Assembly: GCA_037903475.1 (NCBI GenBank)
Contig: JBAJFG010000281.1
Location: 310,001-374,000, forward strand
DNA: 64,000 nucleotides
Source: Ancylostoma caninum
Lineage: Eukaryota; Nematoda; Chromadorea; Rhabditida; Ancylostomatidae
Reading direction: 5' to 3'
Within the stretch, counting starts at the first letter, position 1; every line of letters starts with the position of its first letter. The notes beneath the pieces are model-generated. The model was given only the letters and a program-made list of their open reading frames with translations, did not search any database and had not been told where the DNA came from. Shown piece by piece: positions 25,720 through 38,070 of the stretch. The position numbers and the translations under genes are program-made.

Positions 25720-26922
25720 TGACGTCGTCGGCAGAATTCGCCGATGACGTCATCAGATGTCGCTGTCGTCCAGAAGAACGCTGAATTCCACCTGGTACCC
25801 GCTGCCACAGAGGCGCCGTCATGTACAGTTCATTTCACCTTGTTTTCTCTCCATATCCGTCATCAGCATACTATGTGCATGCTGGCTCAGAAATGATTAA
25901 CCGATCAATACTCAGTCAGCTGATCGGTCAGTGATTTGGGGCGGCATGTGATTTTCTCAAAGCTAAATCGTGTACACATCATAATATCTGTAGTTATCGT
26001 GTTATGGGTGATTCGTTCAATTCGTAGATCAAAGCTTGAGGTGTATTAAAACAAAAAAAAATTGGAAAAAAATCAATAAATTCAAGGGGATTATCTGATC
26101 TTTTGCGCGAATCGCCCAACGTGCAGATCACATTGTGCACGTACATATGTGTAGATCACTTAGATCACCAATCGATTCATCCTCTCCTATTCTGGTTGTG
26201 TCCTCTCATTTCTGTGGCGTTCCTTTTCTAGCTCACTTCATACAGATCACCAGCTGATCGATATATCGATTTTTCACATGTAGATCATATAGATGTGTTA
26301 TAATATACGTGTGCGTGTGTGTTTGTACCGTATCCCGGAATCGTACTCAAATTCGTCCACCGTTGAACACTTTTTCTATTCGTGAGTCCCAAGCGAAACA
26401 CAGGGCATTGTACATAGCAGCAACAGCTACAGCAGCAATGTGTCGTTATTGTATTGATTTATTGATTCAGTGATGAACAATCCAACAAAACAAACAATTT
26501 CACGCTGAGAAACTCGGCAATACTGCTGTCTTATTATTTGGTGAAGACCTTCTTGGATCACGTGTCCCTTTTTCGATAATAATATTTATGTGTGTCGCAT
26601 CGAGCTTTTGTTCATACGCGTTATCAATGCATATTGATTGTTATTGATTTTTGAAGCGTTGCGCGCTGTGCGTACCAATGTGCGCGCGCGTTCTGCCCGG
26701 TCAATTTTCGTTTTGTGTTCTTGTCTTCGATATCTTGTGCTAGATTCGTGCGAATAAACAGCTTTAACTAGTAGTCAATCGATCATTGATTTATGTACTT
26801 CTGTACTTCATTAATTTCAACCAGGAATTTAGTGCCAACAAATTCTTTATTATATACACGTAATAACGTTGTAACACTATATAAACACCAGGAAGAGTCT
26901 TATCATATTGATTGGTATTGAT
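25720..26922 (+). other. 3' untranslated region of the CRIM1-like gene and intergenic DNA
   Basis: No further exon is seen. AATAAA signals occur at 26075-26080 and 26753-26758. The second lies about 165 bp before the convergent minus-strand gene that ends at 26923, so the two transcripts probably meet tail to tail. Confidence 0.5.
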
Positions 26923-28158
26923 CTAGATATTCTTCTTCACAGAGTCGTATTCTTCAGTTCGAATCGTGCGGTGCATTATATAACAGGTGGTCTCCATGAA
27001 GACTATCAGAAATGATATGTATCCAACGTCAATGAGAAAACTGAGCTCTAAAAATAGCCGTCGATTTGTCGATTGATCTGAGTTCCAAAAAAGTCATCTG
27101 TGCACATACCCGCGCTCTCGCCGGCTTTCAACGCGGTGATAAAAAGAATAATAAGTTCGCATATAATCATTAGAAGCTGCAATGCAAAACATTTTAGACA
27201 TTTTCTGCTTACATACAACATGAGTATTGATTAGGTAAGTGCGGCCTTTTCGTCATGAACAAGTGGCAACAGTGTTGTACTCAACAAAACTTCTTGTGTC
27301 TCTCGTAAAGGAAAAGCACGAGAGTTTGAACTAACATAAGTCTGGACTGCGTCAGGAGAGCGTCTCTGCCTAACATTCATCATACATGGCGTGGCAGACT
27401 CCACAAGAAGTATAGCACCCGCATCGCCGCTGCCGGCCACATCGACACCGATACTTATCGATTTTTGGCGCGGTGTCGCTGGCGTCACTGCTGCGCAAGC
27501 CACCGATAATCGATACGTATGAAGATGTGTGTATGGTGCTGTAATTCACAAGGAGCATAGCGTAGTACGGAACTTCTTGTAGCATACAGTACATGTCGAT
27601 GGCGGAGATCTATCAGCGCCGCCGGAATGCTATTCGGGCGCTTTTCTTCCCGATTTAGTCGAAAATCCTCAAAATCGGGTAGAAAAGGTGTTGGAAACAG
27701 CATAACAGCAGCAGAAGACATCAGTTCCGCTGCGCGCGGCGCGGCTGCGCTGCGCCCTCGAGGCCACAGATGGGCCGCCGCCATCGACGTCCATTGTAGG
27801 TTTAGTAACCTAACGATAATTGCCTCTAAGAATCAGTAATATGGCGGAACGGATTCACCTGAAGGAACACGAACGACGGAAAAGTGAATGACCACAAATA
27901 GCGCGAATCGAAGAATTTCATGCCGTTTGCCATGAGGTTCAAAATAATGGCTATTATCACCAGTGTATGAACCATATCCACTGAAAAACGTCTTTACATT
28001 GAAGGAATTGCTCGAGCAACAGTAAAGTTGTCAAGCATCCAACTGAACGTCTCCGGTTTTCCAGCATTTAGTAGGATGACGACGGCATAGCATCGACCAG
28101 ACACCCATAGAATGCTGGCCACTGAGGTGAGATTCACCAACGGATCGAGGTAGACACG
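26923..28158 (-). CDS. Multi-pass membrane protein, C-terminal part (unidentified)
   Basis: Four minus-strand exons join in phase: 28044-28158 (VYLDPLVNLTSVASILWV...), 27859-27980 (VHTLVIIAIILNLMANG...), 27110-27176 (LLMIICELIILFITALKAG) and 26923-27047. The last reads LIDVGYISFLIVFME, then a charged tail ending DSVKKNI and TAG at 26923-26925. At least four hydrophobic segments are predicted, so this is an integral membrane protein. Its amino-terminal exons should lie above 28158 but were not found. The donor after 28044 is GTTGGA, which is weak. The 27177-27858 intron holds a MITE. I do not recognise the family. Confidence 0.6.
27587..27796. mobile_element. MITE, CAGTGGACGTC family, TA-flanked
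   Basis: The terminal sequences CAGTACATGTCGATGGCG and its approximate inverse GCCATCGACGTCCATTG are both flanked by TA. The interior is GC-rich and shares GGAATGCTATT and TCTTCCCGATTT with the copies at 50002 and 61900. It lies in an intron of the membrane-protein gene. TA flanks suggest Tc1/mariner mobilisation (inference). Confidence 0.8.
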
Positions 28159-28182
28159 CTGAACAATGTCGGTTCGTGATGT

Positions 28183-28437
28183 TAAGGGTAATTTATACCA
28201 GATGCGTGCGTCAGTCGCGCATCAGTCGCACGCATCCATTTGCAAGGGATTTTCCATGAAGACCGGTCAACACTGCATGAACATCCTCAATGAAAAGAAC
28301 GCGCGGCCGCCGCAAGGACGTAAACGCGTGCGTCTGAGCTGCGACTGCGATGCGACTGCTATGCAACTGGGCCCTATTCTTCATCACATAGACGCACGCG
28401 CGTCAGTCGCACGCATCCAGTATAAATTGCCTTTTAG
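28183..28437. mobile_element. Palindromic MITE, GCGTGCGTC family, copy A
   Basis: Left end GGTAATTTATACCAGATGCG and right end CGCATCCAGTATAAATTGCC are inverted repeats. Inside are GCGACTGCGATGCGACTG arrays. It is nearly identical to the adjacent copy at 28573. Confidence 0.8.
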
Positions 28438-28572
28438 TCGGACGCACGCACGCAAGCACGTGGTGCGAAGAGGTGCCCCGACTCACCACCATTCCCAGTG
28501 ACTGCAACCGCAAGAATACCTGAGAACAGCCCACTGATCTTGAAAGATGTTTACATGACAGATAACTCGATA

Positions 28573-28829
28573 AAGGGTAATTTATACCAGCTGCGTGCGT
28601 CAGTCGCGCATCAGTCGCACGCATCCATTTACATGGGATTTTCCATGAAGACCGGTCAACACGGCATGTAGATCCTCAATGAAAAAAATGCGCGGCTGCC
28701 GCGAGGTCGTAAACGCGTGCGTTTGAGCTGCGACTGCGATGCGACTGCTATGCGACTGGGCCCTATTCTTCATCATATAGACGCACGCGCGTCAGTCGCA
28801 CGCATCCGGTATAAATTGCCCTTAAGTCG
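28573..28829. mobile_element. Palindromic MITE, GCGTGCGTC family, copy B
   Basis: Same length, ends and internal order as copy A at 28183 and in the same orientation, about 135 bp away. The shared motif TTTTCCATGAAGACCGGTCA shows recent common origin. Confidence 0.8.
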
Positions 28830-29600
28830 AGCTACGCACATGCAAACCTCTCCATATAACACCACTTTTCAATAAATGCGTGCGTCAACCGTGCGTCAGA
28901 CGCACGCATTCCATAACGGCAACATTTGTGCAGATTCTCAAGTCGGACAAAGAGCGGAGCGTTCCACGACGATTTGGCAACAATTCTGGAGCAAAAGGGG
29001 AAAGCACTCCAGTACCCCATCCTTATTCCAAAATCAATAGATCATCAGTTTCGACCCGCACAGACGAGCTGTGCAGTTACAAGTGGTTGCCATCAATTCT
29101 TATGATTACCTGACTTTCCTTTTTTCTGAGGACTAAGTGCGTTTTTGAGGTCTCTTTTCTTCTTTTCATATTCCGTTAATTCCCTTCATATATTTTGGTT
29201 ATCAATTACCTCTTCTTCAAGGACTGATTTCCGGCGAGCTTTTTATATACAGTGGACTCCACTAGTCAACGCAGTCGCACTCGCTACAGCACTACAGCGG
29301 GCTAATCTGACTGTCTGCGCCTCCTCACATTTCATTTGCATCACCGCTCCCTTTCTCGTCCAGTTCTGTTGTTACCTGTTCACCCTGATTTTGGTAATTG
29401 GTTTCTGTGGCAGCGCATGCTTTAGAACCTCGGCCGCTGCAGTCCCTATATTCATGTGGCGGACGTATTCACAAAACTGTAGACTTTTCCATCGATCACT
29501 TCCTGTCCACCCCCTAATCATGAAATTGCAGTTCTTGCACCATCTTTGTCTATTGGACACTTTGAAATATGGCCAATTACGAACCATAGAATAATTTCTA
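28830..29600. other. Intergenic DNA, no confident gene
   Basis: Both strands show short open frames. On the plus strand the stretch from 28936 (acceptor TTTGTGCAG) to a TGA near 29112 reads as ILKSDKERSVPRRFGNNSGA..., which could be a terminal exon. A 149-codon frame at 29145-29594 looks compositionally non-coding. I call neither. Confidence 0.4.
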
Positions 29601-30200
29601 AAACATTAATGGAGCCATTCCGCCGACAAACACATGGAAATGTAGCTAATAAACTTTCACGAGAATCTTATACATATTATCGAGCATTTCCTGACAAAAA
29701 CTATTCATTTTCGCTTCCAAGCTATAACACAAGGTTGCAGGAATTGAACCTGAAAGGCCTATTTCATTGAAGAATTGAAACTGCTGTTTTGATGGCATTC
29801 CAAACTCTTCGGGCTGAAGTGCGACTAAAACCTTCTGACTTCTGGATTTTTCGACCAATCAGTACACGTGAAGAAAGCCTTAATCTTATGTTACTTAGAT
29901 TTGGCACAGCTCAGCGAAGTCTCCAAACGAACATCTTCTTCGTGCGAGTTCTTCGGTTCCTCAACAAGCTACCTCCTTGGCTTATCCGACTTCCTTCCTC
30001 GTCCAAACTCAAACGGAAGCTCCATGATGTTGACCTTTTAACAGTGCTTCGAATAAAAGATGTATCGATTCCATCACACATGATCTCGTTAGCTAATTAC
30101 CGCCTTGGCTTCTACCTCTCTGTCCTCTATTCCCAATACATACTATACCTGTTACATCGGCATGTTTTTGCGTCGTGTGCCTCGGTTTTTTAAAATAAAA
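29600..30200 (+). pseudogene. 3' end of a non-LTR (LINE) reverse-transcriptase relic
   Basis: The plus-strand reading YNTRLQELNLKGLFH, an in-frame TGA near 29768, then RIETAVLMAFQTLRAE... and SLQTNIFFVRVLRFLNKLPP is recognisable. It has the RLxxLxLxxLxxRR ... FFVRxxRxWNxLP pattern found at the end of CR1/Jockey-type reverse transcriptases. The stop, the missing catalytic region and the frame breaks show it is dead. The assignment rests on pattern, not alignment. Confidence 0.55.
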
Positions 30201-31735
30201 ATAGGCCCTGCCTTTTACTAGGGACCCGATGTGCCCTACTACAGTGACGCACTTTTTTTTTTGGAGGCGGCTTGCCTAGACCAACAGGGGTATCAGTCAG
30301 TGTATACACCAGGGCTGTGCGTTACTAACGTAATAACGTAATGAATTAACGCATTAACGCGTAATGACCATTTTTGGCCTAACGTAACGAATTAACGAAC
30401 CCCCCCCCCAAAAAAAAACCGTTAGAATTCGTTTCGTTAATGGACCAAACAGTATCTAAAATGAGTACTTCTCTTGCTCCACACAATTTTCTCTCGTAAT
30501 ATGCAGCAGATTACAGGCATATTCATTCTTTTTCTGTTTTATTGCAGAGCACCCTAGAGTGAGTACACATAATAAATAAATGAATAGCTGCAATTACGTG
30601 ACAATGGATAAGGCGAATCGTTTAGAAACTCTAACAGAATCATATAATATTTATTCCTCGTAAAAATCTGGAGTAGACACACGACTCATCAATCACTCAA
30701 CAAAAAAAAAATCAAGGGGAAGCAGAAAGAACCCATATGTCATCAATTCGAAGCAAATATGGAAACAAAAGAGTTGAAATCATCATACTCATCATCCAGA
30801 CAAAGTCCCACATGGTGCGCTTTTACCAAGAAACAGAAATGCACTAACCAACTGAGAAAACTGCATCATGAAAGATCAAAAAAAAAATGCAAAGCATGCA
30901 GAACTCCGCCAACATTGTCGGAAAGTGAGACACATGCCGCGCTTCTCTGCTTGCTTTAACAGAATTCACACATATTCAAAATTCACTCGGAACACAAAAG
31001 AAATGCAAACATTGTAATAAGATTCGACTCATCAACAAATCACAGATGGTGAACTAATGGAAAGATGTAGAAGATAACAAGGTAGGCCATGAAAGATCTG
31101 GTAAACACCTTGGGTAGCAAAAAGAATGTTCAGTACTTCCAAGAAAGAGATGCTTGGCAAGCAGCAAAAAGCATGAAAAAAAAAACCATGCTCACAATCT
31201 CTTGCTTAAGCGTCTCGTCGTCAAAGCTATCATTAACGACTGGTTAGTTAATCATGCACATTATCCAGTAGAATTTATACGGAAGGACAACTCTGACAAA
31301 ATTGACATGAATGCCCGAGTTTCGAAAAGGTTAGTATATGAAAAGATATGGCCAATCACAGCTGCACAGATCCATAAACTATAAATAAAGAAGGTAACAT
31401 GAAGTGCGAATAAAGTGAGCCTACCCAGCTTATGAATACCTCAAGAATCTGAAAACGGCATTATGAAAGTAAGTGCGCTAGCATCTGAACGAAGTAAATG
31501 ATATGGATTCATGAAATTGTACAGTTGTTAGTATTTCCAGCACTTGACCGCTGATTCCTTTGCCCAACAGCATTCCTTCCCCTAAACGGAAACTATTTGA
31601 AAATCAGCGAAAGTAAGACTCTATGTAAAGGTTGTAAACGGCCTTCTTTAAAAACCTAACATTGTTCAAAGTATAATATGACGAAAGTCGCAAATATACA
31701 CCTTTTCATGACGATGACCTGCAATCCACTCACCA
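30200..31735. other. Intergenic, AT-rich; 3' flank of the ZFAND2 gene
   Basis: It contains an AACGTAATTAACG-type degenerate repeat at about 30325-30440, with C and A homopolymers. Two lysine-rich plus-strand open frames (30759-30959, 31154-31384) lack splice or family support. I see nothing else. Confidence 0.5.
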
Positions 31736-33933
31736 TCAGTTTTGTCTAAACACAATCCACAGCGAAATGGTACAACTTACGCATATTCTTGTTGCTGTAG
31801 TTGTTCAGCAAGCCTCCTGTCTCTCTCTTCAGGACTTAGCTGAACGTCATTCAACGATTCTGCTAGAGCTCTCGCCAACGCTTCGTCTTCGGACATTTGC
31901 TGGAAAGTACATTTAACTGCGTGGAAGCAGCGACAATTACAATAATGTTAGTGGTTCTACAGTTAATGTGCTTTAAAAACACAGAACTCGAAGCTAGCAA
32001 ATATTTTAAGGAAGTTTAGGTCACCAGAGTTAGAGTTTTTGACGTTTTTTGATCATGAATATCATGAAAATTTTGGAGAGAAGTAAGAACTTCGCCCTTT
32101 TCAAGTTTTTTTTTCGATACAGACTTTGATCCCATATACTCAGTTCTCGGTATTCAATTTAGTGCTCAATTATGAACACTGGAACTTTGTCGGAGACATC
32201 CTTTCTTGAGCGTGAACTTCTGAACTTAGTTTCAGTAGGGAAGAGACCCCACAGAAGAAAAGAACGCAAAGCAAGGAGCAGTTGGAGAGAGCAGCATGCA
32301 CTAATACTCAACTATCATCGCTTTTGAAACAGAACATATGGAACATGTAGTTTGTTTTTTTAAAAAATCGCTTGCTTATACAATTAGGCTCTCTTGAAAT
32401 ACCATTGGCAATACCGTATCATTTCCAAAACGAAGCAGTTTTTGGATAATGAATGCATGTTTCCGAGAAAACCATGGAATTCAAGCATTTAGAAAGGCTT
32501 TAGTGAAAAAAATTATTCTTACTTTGGCCAACATAAACATCACAAAAGAAACTGAGTCAACTCACTGTTGTTCGAGCTTGACTAGCACAATTCTGTCCTC
32601 CTTGATTTCTTGCGATAGCTGCTGCTCTAAAAATAATAACAAAGACATTCGCTCGACTTGAACGACGGTTGAAAAAAAAGGAAAAGGAGCAAAATCCTTA
32701 AGTGAAGAGCAACTTACGCTGCTTTAAAGAAAGGCGGCGTTTTCCTGAGCTGTTCACAATCGTGGTCTTTCTCATGACGATGTCCAAGGCAAAAATTATG
32801 TTTGCATGATGGACAACGAACGGGAACAAGCTAAAAGTGTGTTTTGCTTCAAGGTGGAGATGAAAAAAAAAAGCTGAATGATCAGAACAAAGCAATCAAG
32901 AGGAGGGGAAGAAGCAATACCTCCTTCTTTTTACATCCTTTTACAGAGCACTTGTTGGCGAAAACCTTTTTCTTTGTGATGGCAGCACAGTTGTTTAGAA
33001 TATGCTCATTTACCTGGAACGGTGCTATTATTACAGCGCTGTTTTCTTTCTCCTAAACTCAAACTGTTCAACAGGTCTCACCTGAGCATCTGCGGAAACT
33101 CCTTTGGGAGTGGGCACGGGTTTATCGCAAACAGGACAGACCGGTACTTGAACATTCTAAATTGAAAAATATCTGTCGAAAAAAAATAGAGATCGGTTAC
33201 GTAACAGAGGAATTTTGGCTTACTTACCTTTTTGTAAGCATTTTTGCAGTTGTGGCCTTCATAAGTAAAATGGGATAAGCTGAAAAAAAGATAAATGTAT
33301 GAAAAAGTGGTAACTAATGTCGAAATGAATGAAAGAAAATTGCAGGCTAGTGCTCACCAAAATGTTCCTGAACACGCGTCACATCGGACCGGTAGGAAAT
33401 CTGAAAAATAGAAGAATCAGAGCTAGATCGGAGATGAATGCACGCTAAATTTCTTGCCATAGATGGTACAGATGGAGTCAATGGCGGTGCATTATTCGCG
33501 GACCACCAAAAAGCTATATGAATAGTATAATATTCGAGTTTTAGAGAGAGAAAGGGTAATACGATACATGAAGAAGGTTAAGGTAGGCTGTGGTGCTTTC
33601 AGCAAAGCACGCGGCGCGACTGAGCCGCTCGCACTATAATCCTCGCCACGACATCAAACTACAGCGTGTTTTTAATAATTAATTAGTTTTCTTGGTAGTT
33701 AACAACAGATGTCATGGAACACTATCAAGAAAACCCTGATTTGCCACTACGGCGGCGATTCCAGCGCGAGCAACGCGGCTGCGCCGCGTGCTCCCCGTGT
33801 CTGCGAAAAACCCATCGCCATCGACGGTTACTGTATGTACACCACTAAACGACTAGGGAAATTACAATAACATACCTAGTAAGTGACAGAGCTCGGCGTC
33901 GCAGTGTCGCCCTATGTGTGGAAGCTCGGCCAT
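31736..33933 (-). CDS. aip-1: AN1-type zinc finger protein 2 (ZFAND2/AIRAP-like), 207 aa
   Basis: Nine exons splice in phase to 624 nt: 33876-33933, 33358-33400, 33228-33279, 33082-33156, 32921-33013, 32718-32830, 32566-32626, 31781-31899, 31736-31745. The start MAELPHIGRHC is the family's usual beginning. Two complete AN1 fingers are present: C11/C16/C26/C29/C34/H37/H43/C45 and C98/C103/C113/C116/C121/H124/H130/C132. A ubiquitin-interacting motif follows at about 169-182 (EDEALARALAESL). Family members are arsenite- or proteotoxic-stress-induced and act with the proteasome and p97/VCP. It ends QQQEYAQN with no CAAX box, unlike ZFAND2B of mammals. The last exon carries only ten coding bases and is the least certain part. 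C. elegans aip-1 is the likely orthologue. Confidence 0.92.
33586..33838. mobile_element. GC-rich MITE-like element in ZFAND2 intron 1
   Basis: GCACGCGGCGCGACTGAGCC near 33607 is approximately inverted as GGCTGCGCCGCGTGC near 33777. The right end CCATCGACGGTTACTGTA resembles the ends of the CAGTGGACGTC family. It lies between exons 1 and 2 of the zinc-finger gene. Boundaries are approximate. Confidence 0.5.
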
Positions 33934-34546
33934 GGAAACTAAAGAAGAGCTGAATGAGTAAAAGAGACATCAAAACGTCTGCAAATGACGAGTACCCAGG
34001 ATATTCCTCGTAGAAATATCAAAAATCTATTTGCTGGAGACAAACTGAATTTATAAATTCTATAGAATAGAAAGAGCAAGGGGAGTGACATTTTTGACCC
34101 CAGAATAAACATATAAAGGAGTGCAGAAGGAAACTTATAATGGAGCTTAGTATTGGTATAAGGATAATGCACGAAACGAAATCAATCTATAGATCTAATT
34201 GAAGAAAAACAGAATTATAAAAGTCAATTTCAAATTCCAGGAACCTCCGAGTTGTCCAATTCAACGCAGATTCCATGAACTTCCCCTACATGCTCCATCT
34301 AGGATAATGTTATTTAGACTTGACAATGGTATTATAACCCCACAAGCTCGCTTAATAAAAGTGTCCGAGAATTGATGTGAAAATCCAGAAAATTGCTGGT
34401 AAAAGGAGGAGGAAAGGCAAACCGCAGCGGACGGCACGATGCTGACAATGGACTTGACAGCGACTGTTGATGGATTGGCTACAATCAGCATAAATAGCTG
34501 TCGGCCATGGATGTGCGAATATTCGAGACTCAGCTGATGATGACAA

Positions 34547-34554
34547 TGACGTCA
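34547..34554. promoter_or_regulatory. CRE-type palindrome TGACGTCA upstream of ZFAND2 gene
   Basis: A perfect CREB/ATF-type site lies about 615 bp upstream of the zinc-finger gene's start codon, at the left edge of a GC-rich patch. A stress-regulated gene would suit such a site, but function is inferred from sequence only. Confidence 0.3.
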
Positions 34555-34692
34555 TCGCACTTGGCAAGGTGCCACGCGTACGCGCGCTTTTTAGTGCTGT
34601 GCAAACCGTGCGGCGTGCGTTGAAATGATGTATGACTCATTTTCTCACAGCAGTGGTGAACGTCGAAGTGTGGTGATTTTTCTTTGTTAGTT

Positions 34693-34930
34693 TTCTATTT
34701 TGCTTTATAATTTTCGGTAGCATAAGAGCTGTAAGTGTCGTTACGCTCCTCATGTTCTTCGAACCGACACGACTTCCGAATTACGGGGAGTTGACTCGTA
34801 TCTAAATCTACAACCGGCTGCGAAAGGCGCGCCCCATGGACCAGCGCCAATGCGGCGCCAAATATGAATAAGGGCAGCGGAATGCGTGGCCAAAACGCGA
34901 TTTCACCTACAAGAGGAAGGATTGCTTGAT
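34693..34930 (-). pseudogene. Transporter-like C-terminal exon
   Basis: After a TTGTAG acceptor the minus strand reads EIAFWPRIPLPLFIFGAALA..VHGARLSQP, then DLDTSQLPVIRKSCRFEE and a hydrophilic tail to TAG. One hydrophobic helix followed by LP-type residues resembles the last helix and tail of SLC22/organic-cation transporters (weak family inference). The first ~135 bp are repeated in inverted orientation near 37065-37180. I saw no other exons of such a gene, so it may be a fragment. Confidence 0.3.
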
Positions 34931-35225
34931 TTTGCTTGCAGATTCGCTTGCAAATAGCCAACAGAAACGTCAATAAAGTGCCAGTGCTTAGTACTTTGCA
35001 ATAAACGAGTGATTAAAGTGAAACATCGGGCAGAAAACGGTTTTATGGTGTGTACTGAATAAAATGGCTGTTAAACTGACTTGGAAGGTTTCCTCCGAAT
35101 GTTTCTTGTTTTCCTTATACTCCTACTACTTCTTTTTCTGCCTTCTCTTCCCTTTGACTCCCCTTTCACCGTTTTTTCCTACTTTTTTCCCTCCTGCTGT
35201 GTCTTCTTGTAGTTTCTTTCTCTAC
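34793..35225. repeat. Left arm of a ~430-bp inverted repeat
   Basis: From GACTCGTATCTAAATCTACA to TTCTTGTAGTTTCTTTCTCT this is repeated, almost base for base, in inverted orientation at 36749-37180. The arms are separated by about 1.5 kb. It carries the transporter-like exon start and a TC-rich tract. Confidence 0.9.
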
Positions 35226-36748
35226 TTTTTGTTTTTTTTTGTTATGTGAAGCCAAAAGGTTCTCTCGATCAAAGGAACTAGAGCTGCGAACCCTCTTTAA
35301 CCACAGTGCACGCGTGGAAAACACAGTTTATTAAGCAAATGCAGAAATCAGAGAAAACTGAACAAATAAAAAAAACAACGACGGTGGCGGAGAGATCCTG
35401 ATGCGGTCGAGGGTGATGGCTTCCGGCGTCGAGGACTGGACCGCCGTCAGGACGGAAGGGGAATCCTATAATGAATAGTCTCTCTGGAAAAAGATCGGGT
35501 CCCGCACCCGTTTGGCGCCTTCGCGCCTGATCACTTCCGTGATCTGCGGGGCCAACCTTCTCTTGACCTTATAGCGCCCTCCTTTTTACGGGCGGTTTGC
35601 CTGACAGTTACCTTTTCTTCTCATCATGTTTTCCCTGTTCCTTTTGCATTCTACTGCTTCGTTTTTGTTTCTCTTTCTCGTCTGAGCTTCCTATCAGTAG
35701 TTTTTCTTTCTTGTTTCTCTTGTACATCACAATTTGCCAGATAGTATGATGTTTGACGAGGAAAATGCGGCTCAATGTGCAGATTGGCTTTGACGTGATC
35801 ATGCTCCATGTCGGATCTGGATACATGCTGCATGCAGCAGGGTCGTTGTGAACAAAATCTACTTGGCTTGTGAGAAAGGTTGCTATTCGTACTTCGTCAG
35901 AAATGGCTGAACTCGTCGGAGGTCTGAAGTCTTAATCTACTCAAGAAACTCCCTAGTTTAAAATGTTTTACCATGAATCATTCTTGAAACAAATTGATAG
36001 TCGGTTGTACAAGTGTATTGTCGATTCCATCTTTGATTGGATTCATATTGCACCATTTTATGATTCGCTTCATTCACGTATAATTCGACTCAAGAGCATA
36101 AGCACGAAATGGCGGGCGGGCTCTTAGTTACCCATGGCGTCTGACACAAGGGTAAGCGAGCGCGCTCCACCGTTATTGCAGGCATTAGAACAGCATCGCA
36201 GTGCCTTTCTTTTGGTGTCGTGATGGTCATGACCAAGTGATAGAATTGTTTCACTTCCTCAATTTTCTACAAGCTGTAAAATCTTTCGATTTTCTAGGAT
36301 TCTGCGTGTATTTGCGAAGGTCCCACTGATCGACGAATGCATACAACTATTTAATGAAATGCAAGCGGCTTAAATAAAGTAACTGAAAACGTCTCAACAT
36401 CCCTATGTTTCGAAGAATCTCTCCGTTATGACTACTCACACTTCACCCTAGACTTCATTTTCCTTCCTGAATCCTTAATTTCACCATTTCTTGTATGAAG
36501 CGAAGGTCTTGAAGTTCCGTGACAGTCCAGAGCTAGTTCTGCGCAAGAGAATATTTGCTGCAGCCGATCCATACAGCAGACCGTCTCGGGTATCTAGGTG
36601 CCCCCTTCCGGAGAATATGAAATAAAGAGGAGAAGGAGAAGGAAAAACTACTGATAGGTAAGAAGAGAAAACGAGAGCGAAGCAGTAGCATGCAAAAGAA
36701 ACAAAGAAAACATGACGAGAAGAAAAAGAAACAAAAAAAACAAACAAT
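35226..36748. other. Spacer between inverted-repeat arms
   Basis: A GC-rich segment (about 35380-35610) contains short self-complementary runs such as GGCGCCTTCGCGCC. The rest is AT-rich with no defensible gene. It may be the inside of a transposon whose long inverted repeats are the flanking arms. Confidence 0.4.
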
Positions 36749-37180
36749 AGAGAAAGAAACTACAAGAAGACACAATAGGAGGGAAAAAAGTAGGAAAAAA
36801 CGGTGAAAGGGGAGTCAAAGGGAAGAGAAGGCAGAAAAAGAAGTAGTAGGAGTAGAAGGAAAACAAGAAACATTCGGAGGAAACCTTTCAAGTCAGTTTG
36901 ACAGCCATTTTATTCAGTACACACCATAAAACCGTTTTCTGCCCGATGTTTCGCTTTAATCACTCGTTTAATTGCAAAGTACTAAGCACTGGCACTTTAT
37001 TGACGTTTCTGTTGGCTATTTGCAAGCGAATCTGCAAGCAAAATCAAGCAATCCTTCCTCTTGTAGGTGAAATCGCGTTTTGGCCACGCATTCCGCTGCC
37101 CTTATTCATATTTGGCGCCGCATTGGCGCTGGTCCATGGGGCGCGCCTTTCGCAGCCGGTTGTAGATTTAGATACGAGTC
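36749..37180. repeat. Right arm of the ~430-bp inverted repeat
   Basis: Inverse of 34793-35225. It carries the same exon-like sequence in plus orientation (EIAFWPRIPLPLFIFG...). After DTS the coding continuation differs and soon degenerates, so this copy is truncated relative to the left one. Confidence 0.9.
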
Positions 37181-37911
37181 GGGGAGTTGCGAAGTTGTAC
37201 ATATTTCGATATTTCAAAAGTTTCCTTGTGTTGGTGCAGAGTTCCTATTGATTAGTGCCCCTTGATGAAATACTAGGAAGTTTTCTTTTATATGAGGAGA
37301 GGGAATGGTGGCTGAATTTGGAAGATTTGAGGCTGCGACTGGAAGATAACCTGCTGCCTGCAGTGCTAGTCGTACTCTCGTCGTGGAGCTGTTTTCAAAA
37401 AAAAAAAAATTTGAGATGAGTCAAAAGGAAACTACGCTGTAGCTGGAGTACCGGGTTGTAGAATGGGTCCCAGATGGCCCGGCGGGGGGGGGAGAAGGTC
37501 ATGGTTGACTCTGTCTGCATATCTGCTGCGGTGTCTTGAATGCCCGATCCATTGTTATGGATACAACATGTTGGCGTTTTGGCCAGCACGGTCAAATTTA
37601 CATTTTGAGATATATTCCCTCGAACTAAAACTAATTCTGATTAGCCATTTGAAGGGAACTGGCCGATGTTCTTGAAGTTTGCTTCGGCTTAGACATGTTC
37701 ACGAGATCCAGAAGATACTTAAATTGTGGGTGTCGAACTTGCTCTTGGAATACTAGAGAGAGCCTTGCCTTGTAATACTCCATAGAGCATTTCTTAGAAG
37801 ATCAAGGAAAAGGTTTCCAGGTCTGAGGCATGTTCTCTTGTGAAGAGCGGAGCTGCCTGTCCTCGTTAATTCCGTTAATAGTCTTTAGTTTCCCTGCGCC
37901 ACGCTGACTTA

Positions 37912-38070
37912 CAGATAACTCCAAACGGACGCAGTCAAGAGTCAGGATCGCGGCGCGGCTCTCTTGGGCAGAGTCACGGGAGCTCAGCATAGTGTGCGCC
38001 TGCGTCTCTGCTCATGAGAGCCGCGCCGCGATCTCGATTCTTGTCCACGTACGTTTGGAGTTTCCTATAT
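37912..38070. mobile_element. Palindromic MITE, AACTCCAAACGG family
   Basis: Left AACTCCAAACGGACGCAGTC and right GTACGTTTGGAGTTTCC are inverted ends. GATCGCGGCGCGGCTCTC and its inverse lie inside. It is a diverged relative of the copies at 50375 and 51456. Confidence 0.7.
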
